A DNA stretch of 64,000 nucleotides from Sandaracinaceae bacterium (GCA_020633075.1 JACKEI010000005.1:124001-188000), one strand, 5' to 3'; shown: positions 49,612-58,235, counted from the stretch's first letter. The notes: generated from the letters alone by a model not told the origin. Program-made: numbers and translations.

Positions 49612-50622
49612 ATGCAGCAACGCACCGGCCTCATCGCCTTCTGGAAGGGCTACGATCGCAAGCTCTACCTGAAGGCCGCCATCCTCGCGGACCGCCTCGG
49701 CTACGACTCCTTCTGGCTCCCCGAGGTGTGGGGCTACGAGAGCTTCCAGCTGCTGACCGAGATCGCCATCCACACCAAGCGCATCAAGCTGGGGACGGGC
49801 ATCATCAACGTGTTCAGCCGCTCGCCAGCGTTGATCGGCATGAGCGTGGCCACCCTGGACGAGATCTCCGAGGGGCGCGTCATCCTGGGCATCGGCACCA
49901 GCGGCAAGCGCGTCATCGAGGGCTTCCACGCGCGCGAGTTCAACAAGCCGCTGACCCAGACGCGCGACGTCATCCGCGTGACCCGCGCGCTGCTGGACGG
50001 CACGCCGCTCGACCAGGCGGGCGCCAAGATCGGCGACTACCGCAAGTTCACGCTGGACAACAAGCCCGTGCGGCGCCGCGTGCCCATCTACGTGGCTGCT
50101 CTCAAGGAGCAGGCCATCCGCAGCATCGGCGAGCTGGCTGACGGCTGGATGCCCATCTTCTGGCCCTACACGGAGCTCTCGCGCGGGCACGAGTGGATCG
50201 CGCAGGGCGCACTCAAGGCCGGCCGCAACCCGAGCGAGATCATCACGGCCCCCTTCACCACCGCCATCCCCCTCACGGGACGCATGGCCTCCGAGAAGGC
50301 GCGCGACATCATCTCCTTCTACATCGGCGGCATGGGCGAGTACTACAAGGAGATGCTCACCGGCATGGGCTACGCCGAGGAGTGCGAGCGCATCGACCGC
50401 CTCTACAAAGACCCGGCCACGCGCTCACAGGCCAAGGACGCCGTCACGCCGGAGCTGGTGGACGCGCTCACCGTCAGCGGCAACCCGCTGCACTGCATCC
50501 GCGAGCTGCGCCGTCGCCGCGACTTCGGACAAGACCTGCCCATCATCAACCTGCCCCCCAACATGCCCTGGCCGGCCCTGGCGGCGTTCATCGCCACCAT
50601 GGCGCCCCGACGCTTCCCCTGA
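49612..50622 (+). CDS. LLM-class flavin/F420-dependent oxidoreductase
   Basis: 336 aa, normal for the luciferase-like monooxygenase superfamily. The TIM-barrel landmarks are AILADRLGYDSFWLPEVWGYE, IKLGTGIINVFSRSPALIGMSVATLDEISEGRVILGIGTSG, TRDVIRVTRALLDG and VPIYVAALKEQAIRSIGELADGWMPIFW, all as in F420-dependent members (MER-like), although FMN cannot be excluded. The substrate is unknown. Start ATG 49612 has AGGA 7 nt upstream and a TATACA about 8 nt upstream. Confidence 0.92.
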   Translation: MQQRTGLIAFWKGYDRKLYLKAAILADRLGYDSFWLPEVWGYESFQLLTEIAIHTKRIKLGTGIINVFSRSPALIGMSVATLDEISEGRVILGIGTSGKRVIEGFHAREFNKPLTQTRDVIRVTRALLDGTPLDQAGAKIGDYRKFTLDNKPVRRRVPIYVAALKEQAIRSIGELADGWMPIFWPYTELSRGHEWIAQGALKAGRNPSEIITAPFTTAIPLTGRMASEKARDIISFYIGGMGEYYKEMLTGMGYAEECERIDRLYKDPATRSQAKDAVTPELVDALTVSGNPLHCIRELRRRRDFGQDLPIINLPPNMPWPALAAFIATMAPRRFP

Positions 50623-50644
50623 GCTCGCGCGTCTGCGGGCGCGG

Positions 50645-50650
50645 TAGAGT
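50645..50650 (+). promoter_or_regulatory. -10-like TAGAGT before the 50657 gene
   Basis: TAGAGT, 6-nt spacer (TCGCGC), ATG 50657. Confidence 0.55.
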
Positions 50651-50656
50651 TCGCGC

Positions 50657-51256
50657 ATGGCGTCCTCCTCGGCTGTCTCGACCTCGCCCGACCCAGCGCT
50701 CCGTCGAGGGCTCGCGCTGGGCCTCGCGGTGCTTGCCCTCGCCACGTCCACGCTGGGGTCGTGCCTCACCTGCGCTGGCACGGGGTTCACGAGCGTGCTG
50801 GCGCTCCCCGGCGGCACGAGCCCGCTCACGATCGTGGCCCCCATCGTGGGCCTCTTCGTGGTGGCGTCCTTGATGTCCATCGCTGCGCTCTTCGTCGCTC
50901 GCGATCGCGGCCGAGCGCATCGCCCGGTCGTGTTGGCCCTCCCTCTTGTGGCCCTCGCGCTGACGCTCACGGCGTACGCTCTGCCCTGTGTGGTGGTCAC
51001 CATGGCTCAACGCGCCGAGACCGCTCGCGCTCACGAGGGCCTGCGCGTCGACGACATCAGCGCGATCGACCGCCCATGCGACATGGTCGCCGAGCGCCCC
51101 AACGGCACGTGCCCCGAGCGCTACCTGTGCATCGCGAGCGGCGACGCGCACGGCGCCGCGAGTGCGCCCCGCTGTCAGATCTCGTGCATGGGGAACCCGG
51201 AGTTCTGCGGCCCGGGCAGTCACTGCGCGGGCGCGTTCTGCGTCCTGGACCGCTGA
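50657..51256 (+). CDS. Membrane protein with Cys-rich external domain, 199 aa
   Basis: Three membrane segments (LALGLAVLALATSTLGSCL, LTIVAPIVGLFVVASLMSIAAL and VVLALPLVALALTLTAYAL) occupy residues about 18-115. The last 70 residues hold eight Cys (CDMV, GTCPERYLC, RCQISCMG, FCGPGSHCAG, FCVL), spaced like a small disulfide-linked domain outside the membrane, similar to the Cys-rich modules of myxobacterial surface proteins. The family is not known to me. Confidence 0.75.
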   Translation: MASSSAVSTSPDPALRRGLALGLAVLALATSTLGSCLTCAGTGFTSVLALPGGTSPLTIVAPIVGLFVVASLMSIAALFVARDRGRAHRPVVLALPLVALALTLTAYALPCVVVTMAQRAETARAHEGLRVDDISAIDRPCDMVAERPNGTCPERYLCIASGDAHGAASAPRCQISCMGNPEFCGPGSHCAGAFCVLDR

Positions 51257-51282
51257 GCGCGTGCCGGCCTGCCAGCGGGTGA

Positions 51283-52482
51283 TCACGCGTCGAAGAAGCG
51301 GTGGATCTCGGCTGCGCGCGCCGCTGCGTCCTTGCGCCCCAGCGCCACCAGCCGCGACGCGAACTCGCCATCGAAGAGCACGAAGGACAGCAGGTCCGCT
51401 TGGAAACCCGGCTCGAGTCGCAGGTCACCCGAGAAGACGTGCGGCGAGACGTGCGTCATGCGCAGCTCGTGAGCGCGCGCCGCGGCCATGCGGCCGATGT
51501 CCTCGGACGGGTAGAACACCAGGCGGTTGACCTTCTTGTAGGGGGCTCCGCGCGACTCCTTGATGACGCTCTGCACGCGGTCCATCTCGACCGGACCGAG
51601 CACGTCCTCGAGCGTGGTGATCATGCGGTTGAAGCGGTCCATCACCTGCAAGTCGTAGTTGACCGGGTCCAGCAGGAGGGCGTCCAGGATCTTGCCGATC
51701 AGGAACACCGGGTTGGGGTACGCCTGCAGGGCCTTCTCGCGCGACTCCGCGTCGGGCCGGGTCTCGCTGCGCAGCGAGATGACCACCAGGCGCTCAGCCC
51801 CACAGCGCAGCGCCGGCGCGATGGGGGTGTTGAAGCGCAGACCGCCGTCGCAGAAGTAGCGTCCGTCGATCTCACGAGCCGGATAGATGAGCGGGATGGC
51901 GGAGCTGGCCAGCACGTGCCGCGAGTCGATGCGTGACGGCATGACGCGGCGCCGCGGGTCCTTCGAGCGGGCGAACTCGGCCCCGGGGGCGATCTCCGCG
52001 AACATGGTCGTGACGCCGTCTTCCACGCCCAGCGACGCGACCACCAGCGAGCGGACGATCCCGGTGTCCACGTTGCGGTGCAGCTGCTTGAAGGGGATGG
52101 CGCGCGCGACCAGCTCCTCGAGCGCTCGCGGGTCGAGGAAAGAACGCCCCACGCGCCCCACCTCGTCCCGACGCAGCTTGCTCAGCAGCGGGCGCAGCCG
52201 ACGCCCGGCCAGCACGCCCATGGGATCGAAGCGCAGGTGCTTCCGCAGCCGCAGCCCCTCCCACTCGGCCACGAGACCGCTGATGTCCATGTCGGGCCGG
52301 TGGGCGTGGGACGCCAGCCACGCGCTGTTGATGGCGCCCACGGACGTGCCCGTGAAGATCTCGAAGGGGGCGCGTGAGAGCCGTGCCGGCCGTAGCACGT
52401 CCATGATGCCGGCCACGACGCCCACCTCGTAGGCGCCACGCGCGCCGCCGCCGGAGAGCACGATGCCTGTGCGTGAGTGCAT
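51283..52482 (-). CDS. Patatin-like phospholipase
   Basis: 399 aa from the ATG at 52482; the upstream frame to 52542 has no support. Patatin landmarks: GIVLSGGGARGAYEVGVVAG (oxyanion hole, GGGARG), FEIFTGTSVGAINSAW (nucleophile Ser in G-T-S-V-G) and RYFCDGGLRFNTPIAPAL (Asp-Gly dyad). No signal peptide is visible, so the enzyme is cytoplasmic or peripheral, though some family members are exported through other means. The C-terminal 150 residues are helical. It hydrolyses acyl esters of lipids. Divergent from rpsD with a 271-bp spacer. Confidence 0.93.
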   Translation of the reverse strand: MHSRTGIVLSGGGARGAYEVGVVAGIMDVLRPARLSRAPFEIFTGTSVGAINSAWLASHAHRPDMDISGLVAEWEGLRLRKHLRFDPMGVLAGRRLRPLLSKLRRDEVGRVGRSFLDPRALEELVARAIPFKQLHRNVDTGIVRSLVVASLGVEDGVTTMFAEIAPGAEFARSKDPRRRVMPSRIDSRHVLASSAIPLIYPAREIDGRYFCDGGLRFNTPIAPALRCGAERLVVISLRSETRPDAESREKALQAYPNPVFLIGKILDALLLDPVNYDLQVMDRFNRMITTLEDVLGPVEMDRVQSVIKESRGAPYKKVNRLVFYPSEDIGRMAAARAHELRMTHVSPHVFSGDLRLEPGFQADLLSFVLFDGEFASRLVALGRKDAAARAAEIHRFFDA

Positions 52483-52614
52483 GGTGCCTACCTTCGCCCA
52501 AAACGCTGCCGGAGGTGAAGTGACTGGCAAGGGCAGGCACAACTAGCTGGAATATTTGCGTTATGTGATCCCCTCCCGATCTCTTTGCGCCCCCCGATCG
52601 TGATTTTCCTGGCC

Positions 52615-52626
52615 ATCGGTACCGAT
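52615..52626. promoter_or_regulatory. Perfect 12-bp palindrome between patatin gene and rpsD
   Basis: ATCGGTACCGAT, 60 bp upstream of the rpsD -35 and 133 bp upstream of the patatin start. The same 270-bp spacer has two GCCCCCCGA copies (near 52590 and 52643). Regulator unknown. Confidence 0.35.
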
Positions 52627-52685
52627 CGAGGTCACATTTCCGCCCCCCGAGCTGGGTGGCGGCACGTGTTTCTGCGCGTTTCGCC

Positions 52686-52714
52686 TTGATCTCAAGCCGG
52701 TCGCTCAGTAATAA
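52686..52714 (+). promoter_or_regulatory. Vegetative promoter of rpsD
   Basis: TTGATC (52686-52691), 17-bp spacer, TAATAA (52709-52714): the best sigma-70 promoter in the window. Transcription would begin near 52721, leaving an untranslated leader of about 33 nt with GGAGG before ATG 52754. Confidence 0.75.
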
Positions 52715-52753
52715 GCCGCTCCCCCGTCCAGCTTGACGGGTTCTGGAGGAAGA

Positions 52754-53374
52754 ATGTCCCGCTACACCGGACCGCGCGTTAAGAAGATGCGCGCCCTGAA
52801 CCTCGACCTTCCCGGTCTCACTCGCAAGAGCATGTGGGATCGCCCCTTCCCGCCCGGCGTGCACGGCGCGAAGAACGTCCGTCGTCGCAAGATGAGCGAC
52901 TACAAGAAGCAGCTGCTGGAGAAGCAGAAGCTGCGCTTGAACTACGGGCTCACGGAGCGTCAGTTCCGCCGCCTGTACAAGGAGGCCGTCTCCAGCCGTG
53001 ACCCGAGCGGTGACAAGCTGCTCGAGCTGCTCGAGCGTCGCTTGGACAACGCGGTGTTCCGGGCCGGCTTCGCGCCGACCATCCCGGCCGCCCGTCAGCT
53101 CATCAACCACGGCCACTTCCAGATCAACGGGAAGCGCGTGGACATCGCCAGCTACCGCGTGAAGCCGGGCGAGGTCATCTCGCTCCGCCCGCGCAGCCAG
53201 GAGCTGGCCACCGTGGCCGCCGCGCTCGGCGACCTGCGCCTGACGCGCCCCGAGTGGCTGGAGTACCAGGACGACAAGAAGACGGCGTCGATCAAGGAGC
53301 TGCCCAAGGCCGACTCCGTGCCCTTCCCCGTCGAGGTCAACCTGGTCATCGAGTACTACTCGAAGCGCCTGTGA
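52754..53374 (+). CDS. rpsD: 30S ribosomal protein S4
   Basis: 206 aa. The start at 52754 gives SRYTGPRVKKMRALNLDLPG, and the body has the S4 core: SDYKKQLLEKQKLRLNYGLTERQFRRLYKEA, then the S4 RNA-binding domain LLERRLDNAVFRAGFAPTIPAARQLINHGHFQINGKRVDI, and the usual Lys-Arg-Leu end. No Cys in the N-terminal part, i.e. the zinc-free form. S4 binds 16S rRNA early in assembly. The gene stands alone, away from the alpha operon (rpsM-rpsK-rpoA), an arrangement known in several phyla. GGAGGA lies 5-8 nt before the ATG. Confidence 0.98.
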   Translation: MSRYTGPRVKKMRALNLDLPGLTRKSMWDRPFPPGVHGAKNVRRRKMSDYKKQLLEKQKLRLNYGLTERQFRRLYKEAVSSRDPSGDKLLELLERRLDNAVFRAGFAPTIPAARQLINHGHFQINGKRVDIASYRVKPGEVISLRPRSQELATVAAALGDLRLTRPEWLEYQDDKKTASIKELPKADSVPFPVEVNLVIEYYSKRL

Positions 53375-53416
53375 TCGCGGGGCCAGTCCCAAGGGGCTGG
53401 CCTGCACCACACCAAG

Positions 53417-53464
53417 GAGCCCCACCCGGATCAGAAGCCTCGCGGCTTCGGCCTGGCGGGGCTC
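53417..53464 (+). terminator. Compound hairpin after rpsD
   Basis: Outer arms GAGCCCC (53417-53423) and GGGGCTC (53458-53464) enclose an inner GAAGCC-TCGC-GGCTTC hairpin (53434-53449). A weaker GGCCAG/CTGGCC stem precedes it near 53385. It lies between convergent rpsD and the mscS-type gene. No T run follows. Confidence 0.5.
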
Positions 53465-53533
53465 TCTGGCGTCCGTCGTGTCGACGCCCGCGGCACGCTC
53501 CTGTGGCGCCCTTCGTCGCCTCGGTCCGTGCCC

Positions 53534-54436
53534 TCACACGGAGCGGTGCAGGATCGCCGGCGGGAGGATCTTGGCTTCGCGGAAGGCGTGCAGCACGCGG
53601 AGGTTGATGTCCGTCTCGAAGGCCTTCTCGTAGCGGGTGTCGTTCACGTAGGCCTTCAGGCGCAGGTGAATGGCCACGTAGTTCTCGTGGACCAGCTGCT
53701 GGACCAACACGACGACGGGCTTCGGAAGGTGGACGTGGCGGCTGCTGACGGCGGCCTCGGTCACGATCTGCCGCGCCTTCTCCACGTCTTGGTCGAGCCC
53801 GATGTAGAAGCTCATGCCGACCTGCATGTCGAGCGCGCCGTAGTTCCCGCACGACGTCATGTCGGTGAGGAACTTGTTGTTGGGGATGGTGACCGTGTTG
53901 TCGTCCAGGGTCTGCATACGCACGGAGCGCAGGCCGATGGCCGTAATGTCCCCGTACTGCCCGCCGAACTCGACGCGGTCGCCCACCTGAAAGGGGCGGT
54001 CGATCATGACCATGATGCCGGCGATGAAGGACGCGACGAGGTCCTTGATGGCGAAGCCCACGGCCACCGCCACCGTGCCGCCGATGACGGCGACGATGCG
54101 CTGGTCGAGGCGCAGGCTGAGCACGAGGACCAACACGGTGGTCGAGACGTAGACGAAGAACTGGAAGAAGGTCTCGATCTTCTGGAAGAACAGGCGGCGC
54201 GTGGTGAACTGGTGGCTCAGGCGCTCCACGAAGTTGCGCACGAAGCGCAGCGCGATGGCCGCCGCGAGCACGACGAAGAGGGACGACAGCACGCCCGTCC
54301 AGCGGATGAGCTTGGCGATGTCTTGGACGAGCGCGACGTCGGCGGCGCCCGGCAGCTCCTGCGCGACGGCCACGGTAGGCAGCAGCGCCGTCAGGAGCAG
54401 AGCGGTGAGTGTGGTGAAGAGACGGAGGAGCATCAT
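53534..54436 (-). CDS. MscS-family mechanosensitive channel, 300 aa
   Basis: Signal-peptide-like first helix (TTLTALLLTALLPTVAVAQE), then the helices LIRWTGVLSSLFVVLAAAIALRFV, TFFQFFVYVSTTVLVLVLSL and the pore helix IVAVIGGTVAVAVGFAIKDLVASFIAGIMVMIDRPFQVGDRVEF, followed by the MscS beta domain (ITAIGLRSVRMQTLDDNTVTIPNNKFL) and the alpha/beta domain. Close in size to E. coli MscS (286 aa). The ATG overlaps the stop of the upstream 1198-aa gene by 4 nt, so channel and large partner are made together in the same ribosome stream. The channel releases small solutes when tension or, here perhaps, its partner opens it. Confidence 0.94.
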   Translation of the reverse strand: MMLLRLFTTLTALLLTALLPTVAVAQELPGAADVALVQDIAKLIRWTGVLSSLFVVLAAAIALRFVRNFVERLSHQFTTRRLFFQKIETFFQFFVYVSTTVLVLVLSLRLDQRIVAVIGGTVAVAVGFAIKDLVASFIAGIMVMIDRPFQVGDRVEFGGQYGDITAIGLRSVRMQTLDDNTVTIPNNKFLTDMTSCGNYGALDMQVGMSFYIGLDQDVEKARQIVTEAAVSSRHVHLPKPVVVLVQQLVHENYVAIHLRLKAYVNDTRYEKAFETDINLRVLHAFREAKILPPAILHRSV

Positions 54437-57400
54437 CCCACCAAGAGGTGCTTGCGGCGCAGCACGCTGGTAAGAGGTCGGAACCAGTGGAAGGCGACGC
54501 GCACGGTGTCGTCGTCCGGGACGGTGTGGATGTAGCCGCGCGAGAGCGCGAGCCGGAGCGCGTCCGCCACGTCTGACGCCGGGAGGGCCGTGCACTGCAC
54601 GATGTCCTCGGGGCGCGCGAGCTCGAGCTGCAACACGGCGCGCAGCACGTAGAGCATGGGGCCCGGGAGGTCCTCGATGGACTCCGCGGAGGGCTCGCGG
54701 AAGAGGCGCACCAGCGGCTCGGCTGGGTCTTCTGGGTTCGTGAAGAGCGACTCGCGGAAGCAGTGCAGGGCCACGGCCGGGTTGCCGTCGGCGAAGTCCC
54801 AGATGACCCCGTAGAAACCCTCGGCCTTCTGGGTGAGCTCCTCGTCCACGGTGCCGTCTGCGTTGCGCGGCACCACCAGGCCTTCGAAGCAGGGCTCGAC
54901 GCCTACCTCGGCGCTGCGCGCGCGAATCAGGCTCGCGATCTCGCCCACCGTCCACTTCGAGAGCTCGATGACGCGGTCGAAGAACACGTGCTCGCCGCGC
55001 GCCCGGCGGACGTACTGCCAAGCGGGGCTCTCCACGGCGAACACCCATGACGCGTCGCTCCCCATGTCCCGCGCATAGGTGACCAAGCGATCGAGCTCCG
55101 TCAGCCCCCCGATTGCGGGCATGATCATGCGGTGCAGGTCGTCGATGCAGATGGCCACTTGCCCCGCAGCCCGCACCTGCGCGGCCACGGCGTCGGGGCT
55201 GTCCTCCACCCCGAACTCGGCGGCCAGCGCCGTCACCATCTGGTCGAAGGTGTCGGGCGCCGAGAGGACGCGCACGGCCCCTTGGCCGAGGCGCTGTTGC
55301 AGATGGCGCAGGAGCGTCGTCTTGCCGAGCCCGCGCTCTCCCACCACCACGGTGAGGCTGGTCTGCTTGGCTCGAATGAGCTCCTCGAGCGCGGCCAGCT
55401 CGTCGTCCATGACCCCGTCGACGACGGCGCTCGCGACCTCGAAGGGATCGAAGCGCGCGTAGACCTCCGCGTCGATGGGAGTCCGTGGGACGGCGGTGGG
55501 CTCGTCGTCCGAGCGGACCGCGCGGCGACGGAAGAGCTGGGCGCGCAGGCGCTGCGTGAGGTCCGCGCGGCCTGCGACGCTGAGGCCCACGCGCGCGATG
55601 GACAACCCCAGCAGGTAGGCGCCGCCCGCTGCGGTGGCGGGGTAGCTGTACAGGCCCCGTTCCCGCTCCCGCGCCCAGCGCACGAGACCGTTGGGGTCCC
55701 CCTCCGAGCGCAGCACCTGGAAGATGCTGGACTTCCACCAACGCAGGATGAGCACCACGAGTGGGAGCGCGAGCAGCCAGCAGAGGCGGATGACCCACGC
55801 ATGGATGGCCCCGCGCCCAACGGCCTGCTGGGTCAGGTCCAGCACCAAGCCCACGGCCACTACGGCGCGACCGATGAGGCGGAACGAACGAAGGCGGAGC
55901 TCGGCCGTGCGGCTACGCTGGCCGAGCCCGAGGTGATAGCGCTGCGCGAAGGCGTCGAGGAGGAGGATGGCGGCGGCTCCCCCGAGGGTCCAACCGAGCA
56001 CCGTGCTGAGTGTGGCGACGCCGGGCACATCCCACGCGGCGGTGGCGTAGAGCACGCCCCAGTAGAGCAGCAGCCACTCCAGAGGGCCGCGCGCGCGCCG
56101 CGCGTAGAACAACCACCCGTCGTCGCCGAACCCCTGGATCAGGTCGTCGCCGTTGCGGCGCCACCAACGGAACGCCAGCAGCAAGCAGAGCACCTTGAAG
56201 ACGAGGATGGCCACGTGGAGCGCGGAGTCGCGGATGTTGTCGCGGGCGCTGGCCATGACGCTCGGCCAGGCCAGCGAGGTGTGCCGCGCGCGGAGCCCAA
56301 TCTGCTCGGCTTCGCTGCGGGTCTCCGCGACGCCAGCTGCGCCGAAGCCGGTGAACGTGTCGCGCACCTCCGGGTGCACCAGGTCCAGCAGCGCGAGGCG
56401 CGTGTGGTTCAGGGCCACCGCGTCCGCGTGCAGCGCCACCTCGATCTCCGACTGCACGGCGCGCACCCGCGCTTGCAAGCGCTCACCCTCGCGCACGAGC
56501 TCACCGCGCAGCGCGAGGAGGTCGTCCGGGGGCTCGCCGAGGTCGGCGGGAAGCTCCTCTGGCAAAGGCACGCGCAGGTCCCCGCTGCTGAGGAGCTTTT
56601 GCTGACGGTGCCAGATGTCCCGCGTCGCGTTCCAGCGGCCGTGGACGCGCACCAGCAGCGCGCGCGCGTCGGCGGCCTTGTCGCCTTCGAGCAGCGAGCG
56701 CCGGTCGAGCGCCACGGCTTCGGCGAGCAGCGCCGCGACCTCCTCGTGCCGCGTCGCGTTCGCCGCGAGCTCTTGATCGAGCTCCACCAGACGCCGCGCT
56801 TGCCGCTCGCGCACCCCGAGCAGGCGCGCGCGCGCCTCGGCCACCCGGCGGAGGACGGCGGAGTGTGCGCGTCGGGCCTCTTCGAGCGCGGCCTCGCGGG
56901 CATCCACGGCGTCGCGCACCTCGGTGACGGCGGCGCTGGTCGCGGCGGCGGCCGCCGCGGCCTCCTGACGGACGCGCTCGGCGGCCGCGTGTGCCTGTTG
57001 CCGCGCGAGGTGGGTCGCCGCCAGCTCTGCGCGACGCGCGGCCGTGAGACCCAAGAACGCACGGCGGGTCTCGTCGAGCGCGAGCTGGGCCCGAGCGAGC
57101 GCGTCGCTCGGTGGTGCATCGCTCACCAGGAAGCGGCCCGAGCGCTCCGCGGAGCTGCCCAGCTCGTCTGCGGAGCTCAGGTCGACCGTGAGGAGGGGGG
57201 CGGGGTCCACCAGCGGGTCGAGCTCGCCGCGCATGTAGGCGGCCAGCTGCTGCTGCTGCGTCTCGATGGCGCGCAGCCGTGGGCGCGCCGCCTCCTCAAG
57301 CTCACTCGCGGCGCGACGCCGCGCCGAGTGCTGTTCGAGCAGGCGCGTGCGCTCTTCGGGGGGGAGGACGAGGTAGCGCGCCAGCGCCTCCAGGAAGCCT

Positions 57401-58029
57401 GTGGAGGCCTGGGCAACGGGGTCCGTGCCGCGGTCCCGCGCCAGCGCGCGCGCCCGAGCCTGCTCCGCGCGGCGGCGCGCGCTCGGGGTCATGGCCGCCT
57501 CGTTCCGAACGCGCTCGAGGAGCGCGATGAAGCGCTGACCCCCCTCCCCGACCACCCGCTCGTCATCGAGCGGCACACGCAGCACGGCGACCGCGTCGAG
57601 GCGCGTGTCGAGCGTGCCATCCATGAGCTGCAGGACGTGGTCGCGGCGTGCGTCGAGCCGCGCGGCCTCGGCTTCCGGGGTGGTCGCTGCGGCGGGGCTC
57701 GCCGGGCTGGACGGCGCGACGGCGTTAGGGCCAGGCGCAGCCTCGGGGCCTGCCGGAGTGGGCGCCGCGGCCGGGGGTCCTGCGGACGCTGGGGCCGGGG
57801 GCGCAGGGGCCGCTCGACCCGCCCCCATGGTGGACGCCACCCCGCCGTCATCGGCTTCTGCGCGCGTAGGAGGCGCGAGGCAAGCCCACGCGAGCGCGAG
57901 GCCGACCGTCAACGCACCGGCGGGCGACAGCCCACGAGCTGACACCACGGGCGTGGACGTGACGCGGCCGCTGCGGGGAGGCCCCTGTGGAGACCGACAC
58001 GAAGGGCGCGTGGGCAAGTTGGCGGACAA
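54433..58029 (-). CDS. MscK-like periplasmic/membrane protein fused to a cytosolic P-loop ATPase
   Basis: 1198 aa from TTG 58029 (GTG 57948 is an alternative; there is no suitable ATG). Order: leader (about 35-57), Ala/Pro linker, a long helical coiled-coil periplasmic region (about 120-600, for example ERVRQEAAAAAAATSAAVTE), six membrane helices (about 602-816) and a cytosolic ATPase with Walker A GERGLGKT (897-904), Walker B VAICIDDL (Asp963, Asp964), and a winged-helix-like end (about 1110-1198). The first two-thirds resemble the N-terminal part of MscK/KefA, which in that protein runs straight into the channel. Here the channel is the separate gene at 53534 and an AAA/STAND-like ATPase takes its place. 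I know of no described system of this make-up. Confidence 0.85.
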   Translation of the reverse strand: MSANLPTRPSCRSPQGPPRSGRVTSTPVVSARGLSPAGALTVGLALAWACLAPPTRAEADDGGVASTMGAGRAAPAPPAPASAGPPAAAPTPAGPEAAPGPNAVAPSSPASPAAATTPEAEAARLDARRDHVLQLMDGTLDTRLDAVAVLRVPLDDERVVGEGGQRFIALLERVRNEAAMTPSARRRAEQARARALARDRGTDPVAQASTGFLEALARYLVLPPEERTRLLEQHSARRRAASELEEAARPRLRAIETQQQQLAAYMRGELDPLVDPAPLLTVDLSSADELGSSAERSGRFLVSDAPPSDALARAQLALDETRRAFLGLTAARRAELAATHLARQQAHAAAERVRQEAAAAAAATSAAVTEVRDAVDAREAALEEARRAHSAVLRRVAEARARLLGVRERQARRLVELDQELAANATRHEEVAALLAEAVALDRRSLLEGDKAADARALLVRVHGRWNATRDIWHRQQKLLSSGDLRVPLPEELPADLGEPPDDLLALRGELVREGERLQARVRAVQSEIEVALHADAVALNHTRLALLDLVHPEVRDTFTGFGAAGVAETRSEAEQIGLRARHTSLAWPSVMASARDNIRDSALHVAILVFKVLCLLLAFRWWRRNGDDLIQGFGDDGWLFYARRARGPLEWLLLYWGVLYATAAWDVPGVATLSTVLGWTLGGAAAILLLDAFAQRYHLGLGQRSRTAELRLRSFRLIGRAVVAVGLVLDLTQQAVGRGAIHAWVIRLCWLLALPLVVLILRWWKSSIFQVLRSEGDPNGLVRWARERERGLYSYPATAAGGAYLLGLSIARVGLSVAGRADLTQRLRAQLFRRRAVRSDDEPTAVPRTPIDAEVYARFDPFEVASAVVDGVMDDELAALEELIRAKQTSLTVVVGERGLGKTTLLRHLQQRLGQGAVRVLSAPDTFDQMVTALAAEFGVEDSPDAVAAQVRAAGQVAICIDDLHRMIMPAIGGLTELDRLVTYARDMGSDASWVFAVESPAWQYVRRARGEHVFFDRVIELSKWTVGEIASLIRARSAEVGVEPCFEGLVVPRNADGTVDEELTQKAEGFYGVIWDFADGNPAVALHCFRESLFTNPEDPAEPLVRLFREPSAESIEDLPGPMLYVLRAVLQLELARPEDIVQCTALPASDVADALRLALSRGYIHTVPDDDTVRVAFHWFRPLTSVLRRKHLLVG

Positions 58030-58083
58030 GTGGTGTGTGAGGGTAGCGAGAGGTGGGGCGCTTGTTCAACGCGCTTCTTCGGA

Positions 58084-58118
58084 CGCGTGCGCATGACGAT
58101 GCGTCTCGAGCGCACGCG
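58084..58118. promoter_or_regulatory. 9-bp inverted repeat in the 58.0-58.2 kb spacer
   Basis: CGCGTGCGC (58084-58092) and GCGCACGCG (58110-58118), 17-nt loop, between the divergent ATPase and rlmKL genes. As the genes diverge it is not a terminator. Confidence 0.35.
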
Positions 58119-58179
58119 CAGCAAACCAAACGCAGAGACGACGCGGTCGGACTCCGACTCCCAGCCACCTCGGATCTCG

Positions 58180-58210
58180 CGCCGCGCCGTCGTTCCCCTA
58201 CGGCGCGGCG
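58180..58210. promoter_or_regulatory. 11-bp inverted repeat near the rlmKL promoter
   Basis: CGCCGCGCCGT, 9-nt loop, ACGGCGCGGCG. Its right edge is 25 bp upstream of the -10-like element at 58236, thus just upstream of the expected -35 position, suitable for an operator. Confidence 0.4.
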
Positions 58211-58235
58211 GGATGTCGCGAGGCGACGTTGCTGC

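Noticed and set aside
51872..53425. Minus-strand frame of about 500 codons across rpsD
   Set aside because: It is antisense to the ribosomal protein gene and then follows a wrong frame of the patatin gene; GC-rich DNA keeps such shadows open.
55132..57942. Plus-strand frame of over 900 codons opposite the ATPase gene
   Set aside because: Arg/His/Glu-rich shadow without domains; the minus strand has a leader, helices and Walker motifs.
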